From Phytopythium helicoides (lineage: Eukaryota; Oomycota; Peronosporomycetes; Pythiales; Pythiaceae): 64,000 bases of DNA. The stretch's first letter is position 1, and every line of letters starts with the position of its first letter. The notes beneath the pieces were generated by a model. It did no database searches and was not told where the DNA came from. It worked only from the letters and a program-made list of their open reading frames with translations. The DNA lies in NCBI GenBank assembly GCA_024867545.1, contig JANFNE010000002.1, positions 310,001 through 374,000 on the forward strand, given 5' to 3'. Below are positions 21,376 to 32,928 of the stretch, piece by piece. The position numbers were made by a program, and so were the translations under genes.

Positions 21376-24300
21376 ATGGCCGAGAGCGACCCGCATGACA
21401 CGCAGTCGTCGTCGGACGAGGAGCTGGCGGCCGCGTCGCCGACCACCGCCAAGCAGCTGCTGCATGAGGTGGACGAGCATGGACACGAGGAGGACGAGGT
21501 CCGCCAGAGCGTGCTCGAGAGGAGGACGACGTGGATCGGCGAGGGGCTCATCGACCTCGGCGGACTCGACGCCATCGACCAGCTGAGCGACATTCGCTCG
21601 TACGAGGACCTGGTCAAGCGCTCCATGAGCCACACGGGCGACCGGGAGAAGCTGCGGGAGTACCTGAACCAGGCCCCGCCGCCCATGCCTCCTCTTGATG
21701 CTGCCAAGGCGGAGGAGGACCAGCCGCAGCCCAAGGAGCGACGCAACAAGCTGCTCGACTTTCTCGCCAACGACGCAGGAGAGAGGTACCTGGATGGCGT
21801 CTACGAGGACGAGGACCGCGACGGAGAGATCTCGGACGGCTCCGAGGGGCTGGTCTCCGACTCGGAGCTCAAGCCGGAGGCCCCCAAGACCGAGCCTGTT
21901 GACCCGGCCAAGGCTTCCAGCCGAGCGGAGCGGGCCAACAACAGACTGCTCGCCTTCCTTGCCCAGGAACGCGGAGAGAGGATGCACACGAGCGAGGGCG
22001 GCGAGGTGCGTCGCCACTCGGTGTCGTCGGCTGCGTCGTCGTCGTCGGCCGAGTCGCACCAGTCGCAGCAGTCGAGCAACAGCACGGGACACATTGGCAC
22101 CAACAGCAAGCTGCTCAACTTCGTCACCAAGGTAGTTCCCGACAAGAAGAGCCGCCACATGCGCTTTGACCCGTCCGAGGTTGGCACCGACGAGCTGCAC
22201 CAGCTCGTGGCTGAGGAAGCACAGAAGAAGAAGAAGAAGCGTGAGGACAAGGAGAAGGCGCGTCTCAAGGTGCTTGCCTTCCTGGCCGAGGAGGAGAAGA
22301 AGACCGACTCGAACATCGCGACCATCAAGTCGGTCGATGAGGCGAGTGTGCGTCGTGAGACCGTCGTGGACCGCTATGGCACTGTCAAGCTGCTCGATTT
22401 CCTCGACCGCACTGAGAGCCGAAAGCAGCGCCAGATCCACCGTGTGATCCAGAACCCGACCACGTTCACGGACACGTCCAACAGCAACCAGGACTCGATG
22501 TCGGAGGCCAGCTTCAGCTCGCCCTCCAGTGTTGGTAGCAACGACACTTCCCCACGGTCGTTGGGCTCGACCGAACTCGACAGCCTCAAGCGAGCGCAGG
22601 TGTCGACGCCGACGTCACGTCTTGAGCGCGCTGGCAACCGACTTGCCAACTTTCTGCATCGCGCTCCGAGCGACTCGCGATCTCGTAGTGTGGGAAGCAG
22701 CAGCAGCCACCGTTCAACATCACCTCCTCCGGAGCAAGTCCCCGTGGTTTCTGACAAGCTTGACCGTCTCAAGCGAGTTCTTCCGCCTTCATCGGCGTCC
22801 TCATCGCATCGCAGTGCAACCTCACCCCCAAGTTCTGGCGACCACCACCGCAACTCGTCGCGCATGACGACATTGCTCGCATCTCTTGACCAGATCACGC
22901 TCACGTGCCAGAAGAGCGAACTGTCTGAGGTTGCCATCGCACGGATCTCAACACTACTCACGTCCGTCAACCAGATCATTCGTGACGATGTTGCACACCA
23001 CCACGGCGCGCCGAACCGTGTTGTGCGTCGTATGTCTCAGTCACCATCGTGGGTGAAGCAGCAGCCGGAAGAGCCCAAGGTCACGTCCCCCCAGGCGTCG
23101 ACACCCCCTCCTCCTCGTGCCCCTGAGCCCTCGAAGTCACCGTTGTCTTCGAGTGCCGTCGTTGAGCATGTCAAGGTTCAGGCAGCTCCGGGTGTGCTGA
23201 ACTCGTTCAAGGCTTTTGAAGGTGCACAGGATCTAGTTGAGACCCTCGCGACGTTCAACAAGCTTCTTACAGATTGCGGCCTGAACGGCGTCAAGGTCGA
23301 TGAACCATGGCGCGTGTACAATCACATTAAGGCCGCTGTCGCAGACAAGCTTGGGTTCCGCCAGAAGCAGCTCTTCAAGCTGCTGGATGGCAAGATGATG
23401 TCGTCTGATGCGTACAAGCGCAAGCACTGCGCTCACAAGCGCGTGTGCATCATCGGTTCGGGTCCAGTGGGTCTTCGCGCTGCGGTTGAGCTTGCGCTGA
23501 TGGGTGGTCAGGTCGTGGTGCTTGAGAAGCGAAAGCACTTTAGCCGCGAGAACATTCTTCATTTGTGGCCGTGGGTCGTGCAAGACCTGACGAGCCTCGG
23601 TGCCAAGGTGTTCTTCCCGGCGTTCTGCCACTCGACTGCGTACTTCCACGTCGGCACGCGCCAGCTGCAATGCATTCTGCTCAAGGTGGCGCTGATCTTG
23701 GGTGTGACGGTGTACTCCTCAACAGCGTTTGAGGCATTGACCAAGCCGGATGCGGGCAGCAGCCATCCTTTCTTCTCGGTCTCAACCAAGCCGCAAATCC
23801 CGTGGATGGAGTTCACAGCCGTGTTGGGTGCCGCTGGTACACAGGATGTTCTCAGCGAGCAGTCGGGCATCAACCGCTTCATCTTCTCGCGCAAGGAGGC
23901 AATTGGCCTGGTGTGCTACTTCCAGAACCTGGGCACAACGGAGGAGAAGAAGGTGGCCGAGTTCTCGTGGACAGTGCAGTTCAAGCAGCAGAAGTTTGCG
24001 CAAATGCGCGAGATCGGCATTGACTTGGAGAACATCGTGTACTACCGTGGTGAGATGCACTACATCGTCATGACCCCGAAGCGCCAGAACCTGTTGGACC
24101 AGGGCGTGTTCAAGGTTAACTACCCGCAGGTGAGCGACCTCGTGAACGATGAGAATGTCGACCGCGACGTGCTTCGCGAATACGTCAAGCGTGTGGTCAA
24201 GTTCCTGCAGATCCCGCAGAAGGCCGAGTTCCAGCGCCTGCGCATGTTTGACTTCAGCACGCGCACGCGTGCTGACAAGGCCGCGAGCATCCTGAGTGCG

Positions 24301-24588
24301 AACGGCAAGAAGCTGTACGTCGGGCTCATCGGTGACGCGCTGCTCGAACCGTTCTGGCCCGAGGGTCTCGGCACGTGCCGTGGTTTCCTCGGTGCACTCG
24401 ATGGTGCGTGGATGATTGCTCAGGCCGGACAGGTCGCGGACGAGCAGTTGCTTGCAGACCGCGAGCTCGCGTACCGAGTGGTGCAGCACGTGTCGGGCTT
24501 CCGACGCGACGACCTGCAAAAGAATGTGCGCAAGTACAGCGTGGACCCGAAGACACGCTACACGATCAAGTTCCCGCAGCTGTGCTGA
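21376..24588 (+). CDS. MICAL-type FAD monooxygenase with repeat-containing N-terminal extension
   Basis: 1070 aa from ATG 21376. Residues about 605-1070 match the MICAL flavin monooxygenase. The FAD-binding motif is IIGSGPVGLRAA (about 692-702), followed by VVVLEKRKHFSREN..LHLWPWVVQDL, LQCILLKVALILG and the GD motif region GDALLEPFWPEGLGTCRGF near 980-1000. MICALs oxidise F-actin methionines and depolymerise filaments. No CH or LIM domain follows, so this is a stand-alone monooxygenase domain. The N-terminal 600 residues are disordered and Ser/Pro/charged, but carry six short [KR]-L-L-x-F-[LV] motifs at about 125, 190, 245, 298, 338 and 422 (KLLDFL, RLLAFL, KLLNFV, KVLAFL, KLLDFL, RLANFL). 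These look like repeated linear binding motifs. No introns are needed. Confidence 0.88.
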   Translation: MAESDPHDTQSSSDEELAAASPTTAKQLLHEVDEHGHEEDEVRQSVLERRTTWIGEGLIDLGGLDAIDQLSDIRSYEDLVKRSMSHTGDREKLREYLNQAPPPMPPLDAAKAEEDQPQPKERRNKLLDFLANDAGERYLDGVYEDEDRDGEISDGSEGLVSDSELKPEAPKTEPVDPAKASSRAERANNRLLAFLAQERGERMHTSEGGEVRRHSVSSAASSSSAESHQSQQSSNSTGHIGTNSKLLNFVTKVVPDKKSRHMRFDPSEVGTDELHQLVAEEAQKKKKKREDKEKARLKVLAFLAEEEKKTDSNIATIKSVDEASVRRETVVDRYGTVKLLDFLDRTESRKQRQIHRVIQNPTTFTDTSNSNQDSMSEASFSSPSSVGSNDTSPRSLGSTELDSLKRAQVSTPTSRLERAGNRLANFLHRAPSDSRSRSVGSSSSHRSTSPPPEQVPVVSDKLDRLKRVLPPSSASSSHRSATSPPSSGDHHRNSSRMTTLLASLDQITLTCQKSELSEVAIARISTLLTSVNQIIRDDVAHHHGAPNRVVRRMSQSPSWVKQQPEEPKVTSPQASTPPPPRAPEPSKSPLSSSAVVEHVKVQAAPGVLNSFKAFEGAQDLVETLATFNKLLTDCGLNGVKVDEPWRVYNHIKAAVADKLGFRQKQLFKLLDGKMMSSDAYKRKHCAHKRVCIIGSGPVGLRAAVELALMGGQVVVLEKRKHFSRENILHLWPWVVQDLTSLGAKVFFPAFCHSTAYFHVGTRQLQCILLKVALILGVTVYSSTAFEALTKPDAGSSHPFFSVSTKPQIPWMEFTAVLGAAGTQDVLSEQSGINRFIFSRKEAIGLVCYFQNLGTTEEKKVAEFSWTVQFKQQKFAQMREIGIDLENIVYYRGEMHYIVMTPKRQNLLDQGVFKVNYPQVSDLVNDENVDRDVLREYVKRVVKFLQIPQKAEFQRLRMFDFSTRTRADKAASILSANGKKLYVGLIGDALLEPFWPEGLGTCRGFLGALDGAWMIAQAGQVADEQLLADRELAYRVVQHVSGFRRDDLQKNVRKYSVDPKTRYTIKFPQLC

Positions 24589-25425
24589 TCGGCGCGGTGC
24601 GGGGGTATATAAGTAATAGTGGCGGGCCGAGAGAAGGCAGGCCCAAGGTTTTAGTTGTAGGCATTGTAGTATTTCGCTTCAACACGGTGAACATTTGACT
24701 TGTAGATGGGCCTCCAGCCTCTGCGTTGAGTTGCTCACAACATCACATCATCATCAGATGAAATCGTAACCAACTTTGTGAGAAATTGCGTCACATGCAA
24801 CAAAGTCGCTGACCAAGGTCACAAGGTCTTCCTGCATATTTCGAGAAAAGCAAAAAAAAAAAAAATCTCGATCGACACCTCCCCCAGCATCAACTCGAAG
24901 TGCAGTTCACTTCTCTGATCGATTCCTCGACCAGCTTGGCCGGCAGATTCAAGCCAACCACCAGGATTCAATCACTCCAGCACGCCAAGCCTAGCGAGCT
25001 GTCAACGATTTACTTGTGGGCGGAATTTACTGGACACGCACTGGATGACTATATTTGACAGGTAATCTACTTTGCAAAGGATTATCACCGCACAAGTGCT
25101 GCTGTTGAAGTCGAAGCGGACGTTGCCGGGTGACATTGTTGGGTTGCTTCTAGACTTGCTGTCGCCAGGTTTGTCGTAGATGTGGAATGTTCGCAAGCTA
25201 TATGATGCTGAGCTGCTTTGTGGTGATTAGCCATCTGAAGAGTGGTTAAAAGACGCATGCCAACGCGCGTGGGATATTCTCCGAACTGTAGATTGCTCCA
25301 AGCTCGAGCTGAAGTGTCAGCTGTGGATTATTCATCTGTGCTAGGTCACAGTGTGAGGTCACAGCGTGAGGTCACTGTATGACTACCAGGACAATCAATG
25401 GCTATATATCCAAACCAAGGAGCAC
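24589..25425. other. intergenic, between MICAL gene and Crypton
   Basis: No gene. An A13 run lies near 24849. The 3' flank of the Crypton is expected here but no end could be fixed. A 13-bp triplicate lies at 25343-25381. Confidence 0.5.
25343..25381. repeat. 13-bp tandem repeat, three copies
   Basis: AGGTCACAGTGTG, AGGTCACAGCGTG and AGGTCACTGTATG follow one another without gap, about 45 bp beyond the stop codon of the Crypton gene. It may belong to the 3' terminus of the element. Confidence 0.8.
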
Positions 25426-27699
25426 CTATCCATCGTTTGTTGCCCGCTGTTGGTGATCGTGTGGCACACTGAGCATTCGCTCTCTTCGAGCACGCTTTCT
25501 CAGCTCGGTTGTAATTGTGATCCATACAAGTTGGCCTTGACGTCGTTTGCGTCGTAGATTAGTCTCCTCTGGTAGGTCTATAGCGTGTTTGCACTGCTCG
25601 TAAACGGCAGCAGCTTCAAGAGGAGAAAGATTGGTACAGTTTATCCCGAGTTCTAACGCACATCGCTCAATCTTGCCCATCAGATATCGAAGGTCACACA
25701 AACGCTTTTTCTCATTGACGATATTGAGGTCGTGTGAGCTCATTCGTCGAAACGGAGGTAAACGTTTTGACAAATCCCCGCAGCACCAATACAGCCACGC
25801 TGTATCTGGAGCACATTGAGTTGGTATCTTTGTGTTGATTGGAAATGCATGCAGCCTTTCCCCCCAACAGTGTGTATCATACACTACAGGCTCATCAGCG
25901 ATCTGTGTACTTGAAATACTTGGTTCATCGTCATTGCTCTCATTTGGTGAGGGTCTATGAGCAACTTCTCTCTCACTATTAAGTCTATTAAGTACCCCGG
26001 CATCTTCCAAGCGCTGCAATATAGTAGTTGCCAAACGATCACACGTTGGTACGCCACTAGCAACAGCTCGATCCTCCATTATTTGAGTAACTGATCTCAC
26101 AATGCGCTCATGAAAACGCTCTTGTTGCTCAATACGCTCTTGTTGCTCACGCTTTCGCTCCTCTCGGTCTTTTGCAGTACTTTCTTGTAGCTGAGCAACC
26201 GCAGCAAGTAGGGTTACATGGGGTGGTATACCAGTCGCTGTCATGGTGGCACTCTCAAATAGATCTCGCTGCACAGCAGCATGCAAACGACTAACTAGAT
26301 CAGTTTGAGTGAACAGCGGTGTTTTAAATAATGGGTGGGAAGTACTCAAATGGGAGCGAAGAAAATCGTGGTGATGAATGAGTGACGCGAGCGCCATCTC
26401 TGCAATGTTACTGACAGTCGGTGGTAGCCGACCAAAACAAATCCGTTTGGCCTCGTGCACACTTTCATTAGAACCTTCAAATCGAGGAGGTAAAGTTGCA
26501 AAATCTGGTTTTTGAATCGGAAGACCCGCCACTGTTCGACCCACATACATATCGCCCGCGGCATCATGTCGTAGGTATCGGTCTTGAACTCCACCAAGTG
26601 CCCAACCTGCTCTAAGATGAATGGCAATTGCAGGTGGGCATGCCGTTGAGCCTGACGAGCAGTAAGTAGACGCACCCTTTCTCATTGAGTGAGTACCTAT
26701 GTTCGAAGCCAAAGCACCACGACGCTCTAGATCTTCAGTGAGGTCGTGCGAGGCCAGAACACGCCCGAGAACTTTGCGAAATCTCTCGTATTGACCTCGC
26801 CCAGGGAAGAGGTGTGGATCGCTCATGTCAGTCTCGTATACTGCCCAGTAAATACCTGCATTGATGCATCAGAAACTCAGTCAGACTGCTGTGTCTTTAC
26901 TCAAATGTTGTCATGCGAGCTTACCAAGTGCTAGTAGTGGACAAAGCTCTGGAGTGAGAGGATTCGCGTACACATGGCGAGGATCCCTTGGCCTAGATCC
27001 TCGCTGATCATTCTTCATGTGCGCAAAGTATACACACATTGCGTCATCTTTCCACTCTAGGTGATTGTAGCAAATCGACACTGTGTTGGCAGCACGTGCC
27101 ATCAGGTTCCACGACATCAGCATAAAGGCTCTTGCAAATATCATATCCCGTGAGTCTGAGCACAACATATGCATCGAAATACGTCGATATAAACTCATTT
27201 CCATTGGGTCCTTGCCCACCTTGATTTCGCCGGACCCAGAACTAATCGCTTCAGCAATTGCATTTTGTAGGCCCTTGTAATGGTTAGACAGCTCGATTTC
27301 AAAGTCATGAGGCATTGTATGATGATAATCACGGTACAGATTTACAAGTGCTGAGCGATGGCCGGCATACGTTTGGAAAACATGGTAGGATCCGTCAGTC
27401 TTCTTCATGGACAAGACCCAAGACATAAAATCTAGAACTGTCAAGCGCTCAAAGTGGAGTGGTGGATTGCTTGGGGCAGAGCAGAGAGCCGCTTTTACAG
27501 ACATCCTTGTCGGACACTCATTGCCATCAAAAGTCAGGGTTCTCACAAACTCTTCACGCACCAACGAGCGTTTGTTTAGGACCACCCACTGCAGAAATCG
27601 CACTGATGACGCACGGTAGGAATCACGAGAACTGTCGGATATGATTCGCGAGCGTGCGGCCTCGACTTCGCGCTCGAGCTGCGTCAGGTCTGCACTCAT
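25426..27699 (-). CDS. Crypton tyrosine recombinase (YR) with C-terminal DNA-binding-like region
   Basis: Two exons: 27699-26925 and 26855-25426 (69-nt intron GTAAGC..TGCAG). They join LLALG to IYWAVYETDMSDPH in frame, about 734 aa. The ATG at 27699 (MSADLTQLEREVE) is preferred; another in-frame ATG lies at 27798. Family signs: an N-terminal helical DNA-binding region; an arginine box (SWNLMARAANTVSICYNHLEW) in exon 1; HSMRKG in exon 2; and GWALGGVQDRYL with the likely nucleophile tyrosine. Together these give the R..HxxR..W..Y constellation of tyrosine recombinases. A coiled Glu/Arg/Gln stretch and a C-terminal region resembling the GCR1_C domain (WLYWCCGDLSKRLPPFRRM) follow. This is the layout of fungal and oomycete Cryptons. 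The reading frame is uninterrupted, so the element may be active or recently so. Confidence 0.85.
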
Positions 27700-28114
27700 G
27701 GTGCGTCTCGCAATGAGTCCTTTCGCTGCAGGAATTGAGTGAATGGTCGCACGATGGTTGCTTGAGCAGCCGTTGGATGGCTGTCCAGTAAATTCCATCA
27801 ATCTAATTGTGTGACAGCATATATATTGAGCACCGTATGAATCCAAAAAATGCTTTGTCGGAAAATACTGGACCTTGCATCCAGCAGAAGGTCTGCAAGT
27901 TGCCGTCGCTATCCAGCAAAATACTGACAATTTCAAATCGTGAAGCTATACTCCTCTCGTGTGTATACTATCCCAACTTATCCGTACATACAAAATACAT
28001 AATAATCTAATGTATACCGCTGCCAGTATACACTTCCCGGCCAAATTCAAAGCGGGGCGTGCCACAGCAGCGCGGCAGCTCGGCGGCGCGTGTTGGCGCG
28101 CGCTCCCTGCGGCC
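27700..28114. other. intergenic, between Crypton and RING gene
   Basis: AT-rich except for the last 80 bp. It should hold the promoter of the RING gene and the 5' end of the Crypton. Confidence 0.5.
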
Positions 28115-30029
28115 ATGGAGGACGAGGACGACTCGTACGGCTTCGGGTCGCTCGCGGGGTTGTTCGAGAGTGCTCCGACTGGCGAAATCGCGGCTTCCGC
28201 GAGCTCTCAGCTCGATCTGGAGGCCTCGCGGCAGCTTTGGATGTCCAGGGGGCTTCACGAGCGCCTGGCGGCCGAGGAGAAGGCGAGCGGCGCGTACCAG
28301 CACGTGGGAGCCAAGATCGACGGCTGCGCTGTGGAAGGAGGGCTCGGGAGGCTGCGGGTGGTGCAGGATGAAGAGGAACGCGGCGTCGCGTGGATGCAGG
28401 CGGGTCGGTCCGACAGCAACGCGCAGGAGAAAAGGAGGAGAGCGCTCGAGGGGGAGGAGCGCTCGGCTACGGCGCTGTTTGTGCCTGGGAGAAGTATCAA
28501 GGAAGTCAAGTCGACGACGATCCAGAACAGAGTGCAGGGCGTGGATTTGGTACTGCATGACGGGCATATGGTGCAGTTTGCGTTCCTCCCAGGTGAGGAG
28601 CAGTAGTGTTGCTTGGTTGTATCATGGTTCTGTGGGGCTAACGGTGAGCTGTGGTGCATCCAGGTCCGTACTATGACGCTGGGCACTGCGACTTCTTCCT
28701 CCAGGACGCTCGTAAGCTACTGCAGTCTGCTGAAGGGAAGAGGGCTCAGGCAACAGTTAGCAACGGTGACTCCATCGAACAGTTGCAGCGGAGAGATGAG
28801 TTGCGAGAGCTTGTTCGGCAGTATGCGCGACTAAACCAGTCCAGTGACGAAGCTATTCAACTTGCTCGGAAGGTGCACGAAGCTACTGGTTACCCAATCG
28901 GCCCGCTAGTCAAGAAAGTTCCGCGATTCGCGTCGGACGAAGTGTACCGCAAGAAAGCAGTCCAGGATCTCACGCAGTTTCTGTCCAAGATGAATGAAGA
29001 GTGGACGCGGGCCGACGAACATCGAGAGATGCGCACGCAGACAAAGTCGTTTCGCAACCAGGACGACCTTCTCCAGTACACAGACACTATCACTGGTGAG
29101 GATATTAGTCCACGAACCTACGAGTCGCGCTATTCGGTCTATGCCAAACTTGACGACCACGATCCGTTCGTTCCATGTATCGGGCCAAGCGGAATCCATG
29201 AAGGCGATCATAGTACCAGCGTTGGCCTGATTTCGCACAAGGCAGAGTTATCAACCCTGCTTGGTGTCGACGTGTCGTCTAGTTGTATCATCGACGACTC
29301 ATTCTTCACTGATCCTGCAGAAGGTAATGCGTGCATATGGCTCTGGACAACAATGCAAAACGGTACCTGACGGACTCTTGCTCGTATAGAAGACGCATTG
29401 ACCTCTTCTGGCGCAAAGTTACCGCCTGGACTCACCACAGCAAGCCATGCGTCGTGGTCGCAATGGGGAGAGGAGTTTCTCGACTACATCAGGAATCGTG
29501 GAGCCGCCATTAGAGGCCAAGATCCTATTCACGCAGACAAACAATCTTCAAGGCGCTCAGGTAAAGCTCAATCAGTCGGAGTCGGCAAAGTTCCAAACGC
29601 GATGTAACCTAGTATCTTTTTTCCTCAGCGCTGAAGCGGTCTAGAGATCGACGACGAAGCATTGTTCCAGCTCCGTTGCACGAACTGATCGATTTGACGG
29701 GTGAGGAGCCGTCTTCAAGCCGACCAAGTCCGTCTTTTGGCGAGCGGCGGCGTAGATCACCAAGTCACGAGTCCAAATCTCCAGCAACAGAGAGGAAACG
29801 ACGACGGCGTCAAAGCGTCATAGGCTCGGTGGAAGTGTCATCTTTGGATGAGCAAGAGTCCGAAGGTGAACCAAGGGAATGCCGGCTCTGTTTTGGGGCA
29901 GAAGCGGGCATTGAGATGACTCCGTGTGGCCATCGTGTATGTGCATCTTGCTGGAGCCGACTTGCAGACTCGGATGGCCCCACAATGTGCCCTTGGGATC
30001 GTGAACCTGTAGGACGAGTAGAGCAGTAG
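28115..30029 (+). CDS. RING-finger protein, likely E3 ubiquitin ligase
   Basis: Four exons: 28115-28592, 28664-29323, 29390-29560 and 29629-30029, with introns of 71, 66 and 68 nt, all GT-AG and frame-consistent (each phase 1), giving 569 aa. The N-terminal 500 residues show no family I recognise; parts are helical and charged, and residues about 490-520 are Arg/Ser-rich (KRKRRRRQS-like, possible nuclear signal). The C-terminal RING reads CRLC, then TPCGHRVCASC, then MCPWDREP. The first seven zinc ligands of a C3HC4 RING are present, but the eighth position is Asp (CPWD) instead of Cys. Asp can replace Cys in some RING-type domains, so E2 binding is plausible but unproven. Confidence 0.8.
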
Positions 30030-31109
30030 ACGTGATCAACTAAGTAACCTTGCATCCACGAATTGTTGAGTGAAAAGAAGTAGACTAGGGTGCAGAGTAG
30101 ATAGAGGAGCGAGCTTTAGAGTAGTTAGTGTTAGCCAGGCATTCAACCTCGTCGTGCTCCAATGATGAACTCACATGCGTGTGTCGAGTTTAAAGAGACG
30201 AAAATGGACCTCAGCAGCGGATTAAATTTTCAATAGTCATCATACGCAAATGAAAAGAGAAGTTCTTCGGCATGTGCCACGTCGGTGCTATTCTGTTCCA
30301 TCTGTACGAGAAGAGAATTTTGTGGAGAACAAATGATGATCGTCGAAGATGTCGGTAGAATGTTTGGGAGCAACTTCAAGGTGGCAATGACGACATCGGC
30401 TGAGTCTTCAATACCGGATACTATGGAAGCGAGCACTTGGAACGTACTGCAACTGTTTTGTTCGTCGCTTTATGGAGTGACGCTCTCCATCTCAGGCACG
30501 CACTGTTTGCACTCGGGGAAATTGTGAGAGAAAAGAAGGTGGCTATGAAAAAATCAAAAAAGAAGTGGCTGATGAGGACATGAATTGTTTGAGCGATACA
30601 GATAAACCAATCGACCAAGTGAAAGCGTATTTATCAATTGAGAAGATCATGGTGACTTAGATTCACAAATCCGTCTGAAGTCGGCAAACGATGAGCTCGT
30701 GCTAAGCAAGCATGCGTCGTATATATAAAAGCCTTTAAAGCTCCGGGTCGCGAACGTTGCGTCAGCTCATCTCATCAAGACTCTCAATTGCAAAAAGGTG
30801 GAAATGTGATTCGAATCCATATATTTAGACAGTAAAGACAGCAAGCTGTCCGTCTGAAGTCGCAAGGGAACGAAAATGAGTGCGGTGAAGGCGGATCGGA
30901 CGCTAACATGCATGGACAACAGAGTCATCACGACCGCAACGGGTCACGCGCTCTGAGTGCACACTGCCAGCTCCCAATCCTCCCACAAGGCGCCGATTTT
31001 CTATGCTGGGCTTCGTGATCCGCTGGCAGACGCCAGCAAATCTAGAGGCTCAACGCGACTTATCCAACCCTTCTTTCAAAGAGCTGTTTGGGTCCACGAT
31101 GGAAGCATC
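30030..31109. other. intergenic
   Basis: 1.1 kb, AT-rich, with no supported gene. It includes the 3' flanks of the RING gene (+) and of the S-adenosylmethionine synthetase (-). Confidence 0.55.
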
Positions 31110-32285
31110 TTAGACCTGGATGTCCTTGACGGCCTCCCACGTGAAGTCCTCGTCCTCACGACCGAAGTGGCCGTAAGCGGCGGTCTTCGCCATGACCGGG
31201 CGCTTCAGCTTGAGGTCACGCTGGATCACACCGGGGCGCAGGTCGAAGTTCTTCTTGATGATCTCAACAAGGTCATCGTCCGTGAGGCCATCCTTGACCG
31301 TGCCGTACGAGTCAACGTGGATCGACAGCGGGTACGGGACGCCGATAGCGTACGAGAGCTGAACGATCACACGATGAGCGAGGCCCTTCTTCACGATCGA
31401 CTTGGCGACCCAGCGAGCAGCGTAAGCAGCCGAGCGGTCGACCTTGGTCGTGTCCTTGCCCGAGAAGGCACCGCCACCGTGGGCACCCCAGCCGCCGTAC
31501 GTGTCAATAATAATCTTGCGGCCAGTGAGACCAGCGTCACCGTGCGGGCCACCAATGACGAAGCGTCCGGACGGGTTCAGGTGGTACACCGTCTGGTCGT
31601 CGAGGTACTTCTCCGGGATCACGGTCTGAATGACGTGCTTCATGAGGTCCGCGGCAATCTGCTCGTTGGTGACGTCGTCGTTGTGCTGGGTCGAGATGAC
31701 GACCGTGTGCACGCGCTGCGGGATCATGCGGCCGTTCTCCTGCTTGTACTCGACCGTGACCTGGGTCTTGCCGTCGGGGCGGATCCAGTCCAGCGTGCCG
31801 TCCTTGCGCACCTCGGTGAGCTTGGCGCCAAGCTTGGTGGCAAGCACGTGCGAGAGCGGCATGAGCTCCTCGGTCTCGTCCGTGGCGTAACCGAACATGA
31901 TACCCTGGTCACCGGCGCCGACGTCCTCGTCGTTGACGGCGTCCACCGACTGGGCAATGTCGGGCGACTGCTGCTCAATGGCGACAATGACGTTGACCGT
32001 CTTGTAGTCGAGGCCCTTGGCCGGGTCGTCGTAGCCAATCTTCTTGATCGTGTCGCGGATGACCTTCTCGTAGTTGACGACGGCCTTGGTGGTGATCTCG
32101 CCGAAGATCATGACCATGCCCGTCTTGGCGCACGTCTCACAGGCCACGCGCGAGTTGGGGTCCTCCGACACGCACGCGTCCAGCACGGCGTCCGAGATCT
32201 GGTCGCAGAGCTTGTCGGGGTGGCCCTCGTTCACCGACTCGGACGTGAACAGGAACGTGCGCTCGGCCTTGGTCTCCTGGGTCAT
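31110..32285 (-). CDS. MAT: S-adenosylmethionine synthetase
   Basis: 391-aa single-exon enzyme starting at ATG 32285, the full length of the family. It makes S-adenosylmethionine from methionine and ATP in the cytosol. Signature motifs present: [17 protein letters not shown] with the active-site His and Asp, [12 protein letters not shown] (ATP-binding hexapeptide region) and [19 protein letters not shown] (P-loop-like). The N terminus ([16 protein letters not shown]) is conserved, which confirms the start. Codon use is strongly GC3-biased compared with the SDR genes, typical of a highly expressed gene. It is divergent from the methyltransferase gene at 32929. Confidence 0.98.
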   Translation of the reverse strand: MTQETKAERTFLFTSESVNEGHPDKLCDQISDAVLDACVSEDPNSRVACETCAKTGMVMIFGEITTKAVVNYEKVIRDTIKKIGYDDPAKGLDYKTVNVIVAIEQQSPDIAQSVDAVNDEDVGAGDQGIMFGYATDETEELMPLSHVLATKLGAKLTEVRKDGTLDWIRPDGKTQVTVEYKQENGRMIPQRVHTVVISTQHNDDVTNEQIAADLMKHVIQTVIPEKYLDDQTVYHLNPSGRFVIGGPHGDAGLTGRKIIIDTYGGWGAHGGGAFSGKDTTKVDRSAAYAARWVAKSIVKKGLAHRVIVQLSYAIGVPYPLSIHVDSYGTVKDGLTDDDLVEIIKKNFDLRPGVIQRDLKLKRPVMAKTAAYGHFGREDEDFTWEAVKDIQV

Positions 32286-32928
32286 CTTGGCGTCGAGGTG
32301 GTGGCTGGGACTTGCGCGGTCGCCGGGAAAAAGGGAAATGACCGTCCGTCGCAGTTGAACCAGCTCGGAAAGGAAAAAAACCTAAGGGAAACCAGTGTAA
32401 AACCTCGGCGGCGAATGGCTGCCAGCCATTGGATGGCGCGCGTGTGGGACGATGCGGGATCGCTCACTGGCCAATCAGAGTGATGAATAGAAGCACAAAT
32501 CCACCAATCGCAGCGCCGATTCGCGGGGTGTCAGGCGCCGACATGGCTCCCTTTCGCTTCGCGACTGGATGTATAGAGGATTGTATGCGACCACCGCATC
32601 GAGACCGACGACCAAGGTCGGAGCGACCGCAGCGACGCGAGCGCGTTTAGGAGGTGTTGGCAGGGCCACAAAGCAGCTACAGACCGATTTATAGGCTGTT
32701 TTGTGTAGTAGTCGCTACTGTACACTGTATGGCTACAATCACCCGCCCATGACGACGCGAGTGGCTGGTGTCGAGTGGCGCCTTGCGCATTCCACCCCCT
32801 GCATCAATCCGACCGATTGATGCATCGAACACGTCATCCACCTTCAACACGCCGTTTCTGATGCGTACCCCTGGAGTACGCGAAGGGTTACGAATCACCG
32901 TCATTCAGCGTACCCCCCTCTCGTCGCC
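32286..32928. promoter_or_regulatory. bidirectional promoter region MAT / methyltransferase
   Basis: 643 bp between divergent genes. CCAAT-type boxes occur at 32428-32432 (as ATTGG), 32471-32475 and 32504-32508; the last two are 33 bp apart, close to the 32-bp spacing seen upstream of the LysM and RMI1 genes. A pyrimidine-rich stretch lies just before the plus-strand ATG. Function is inferred. Confidence 0.45.

Larger units (their letters stand above)
25343..27798 (-). mobile_element. Crypton DNA transposon (minimum extent)
   Basis: Minimum span from the 13-bp repeats next to the 3' end to the upstream in-frame ATG. Cryptons have no terminal inverted repeats and only very short direct repeats, so the true borders cannot be read from one copy. 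The neighbours MICAL and RING are ordinary host genes in normal spacing. Confidence 0.7.
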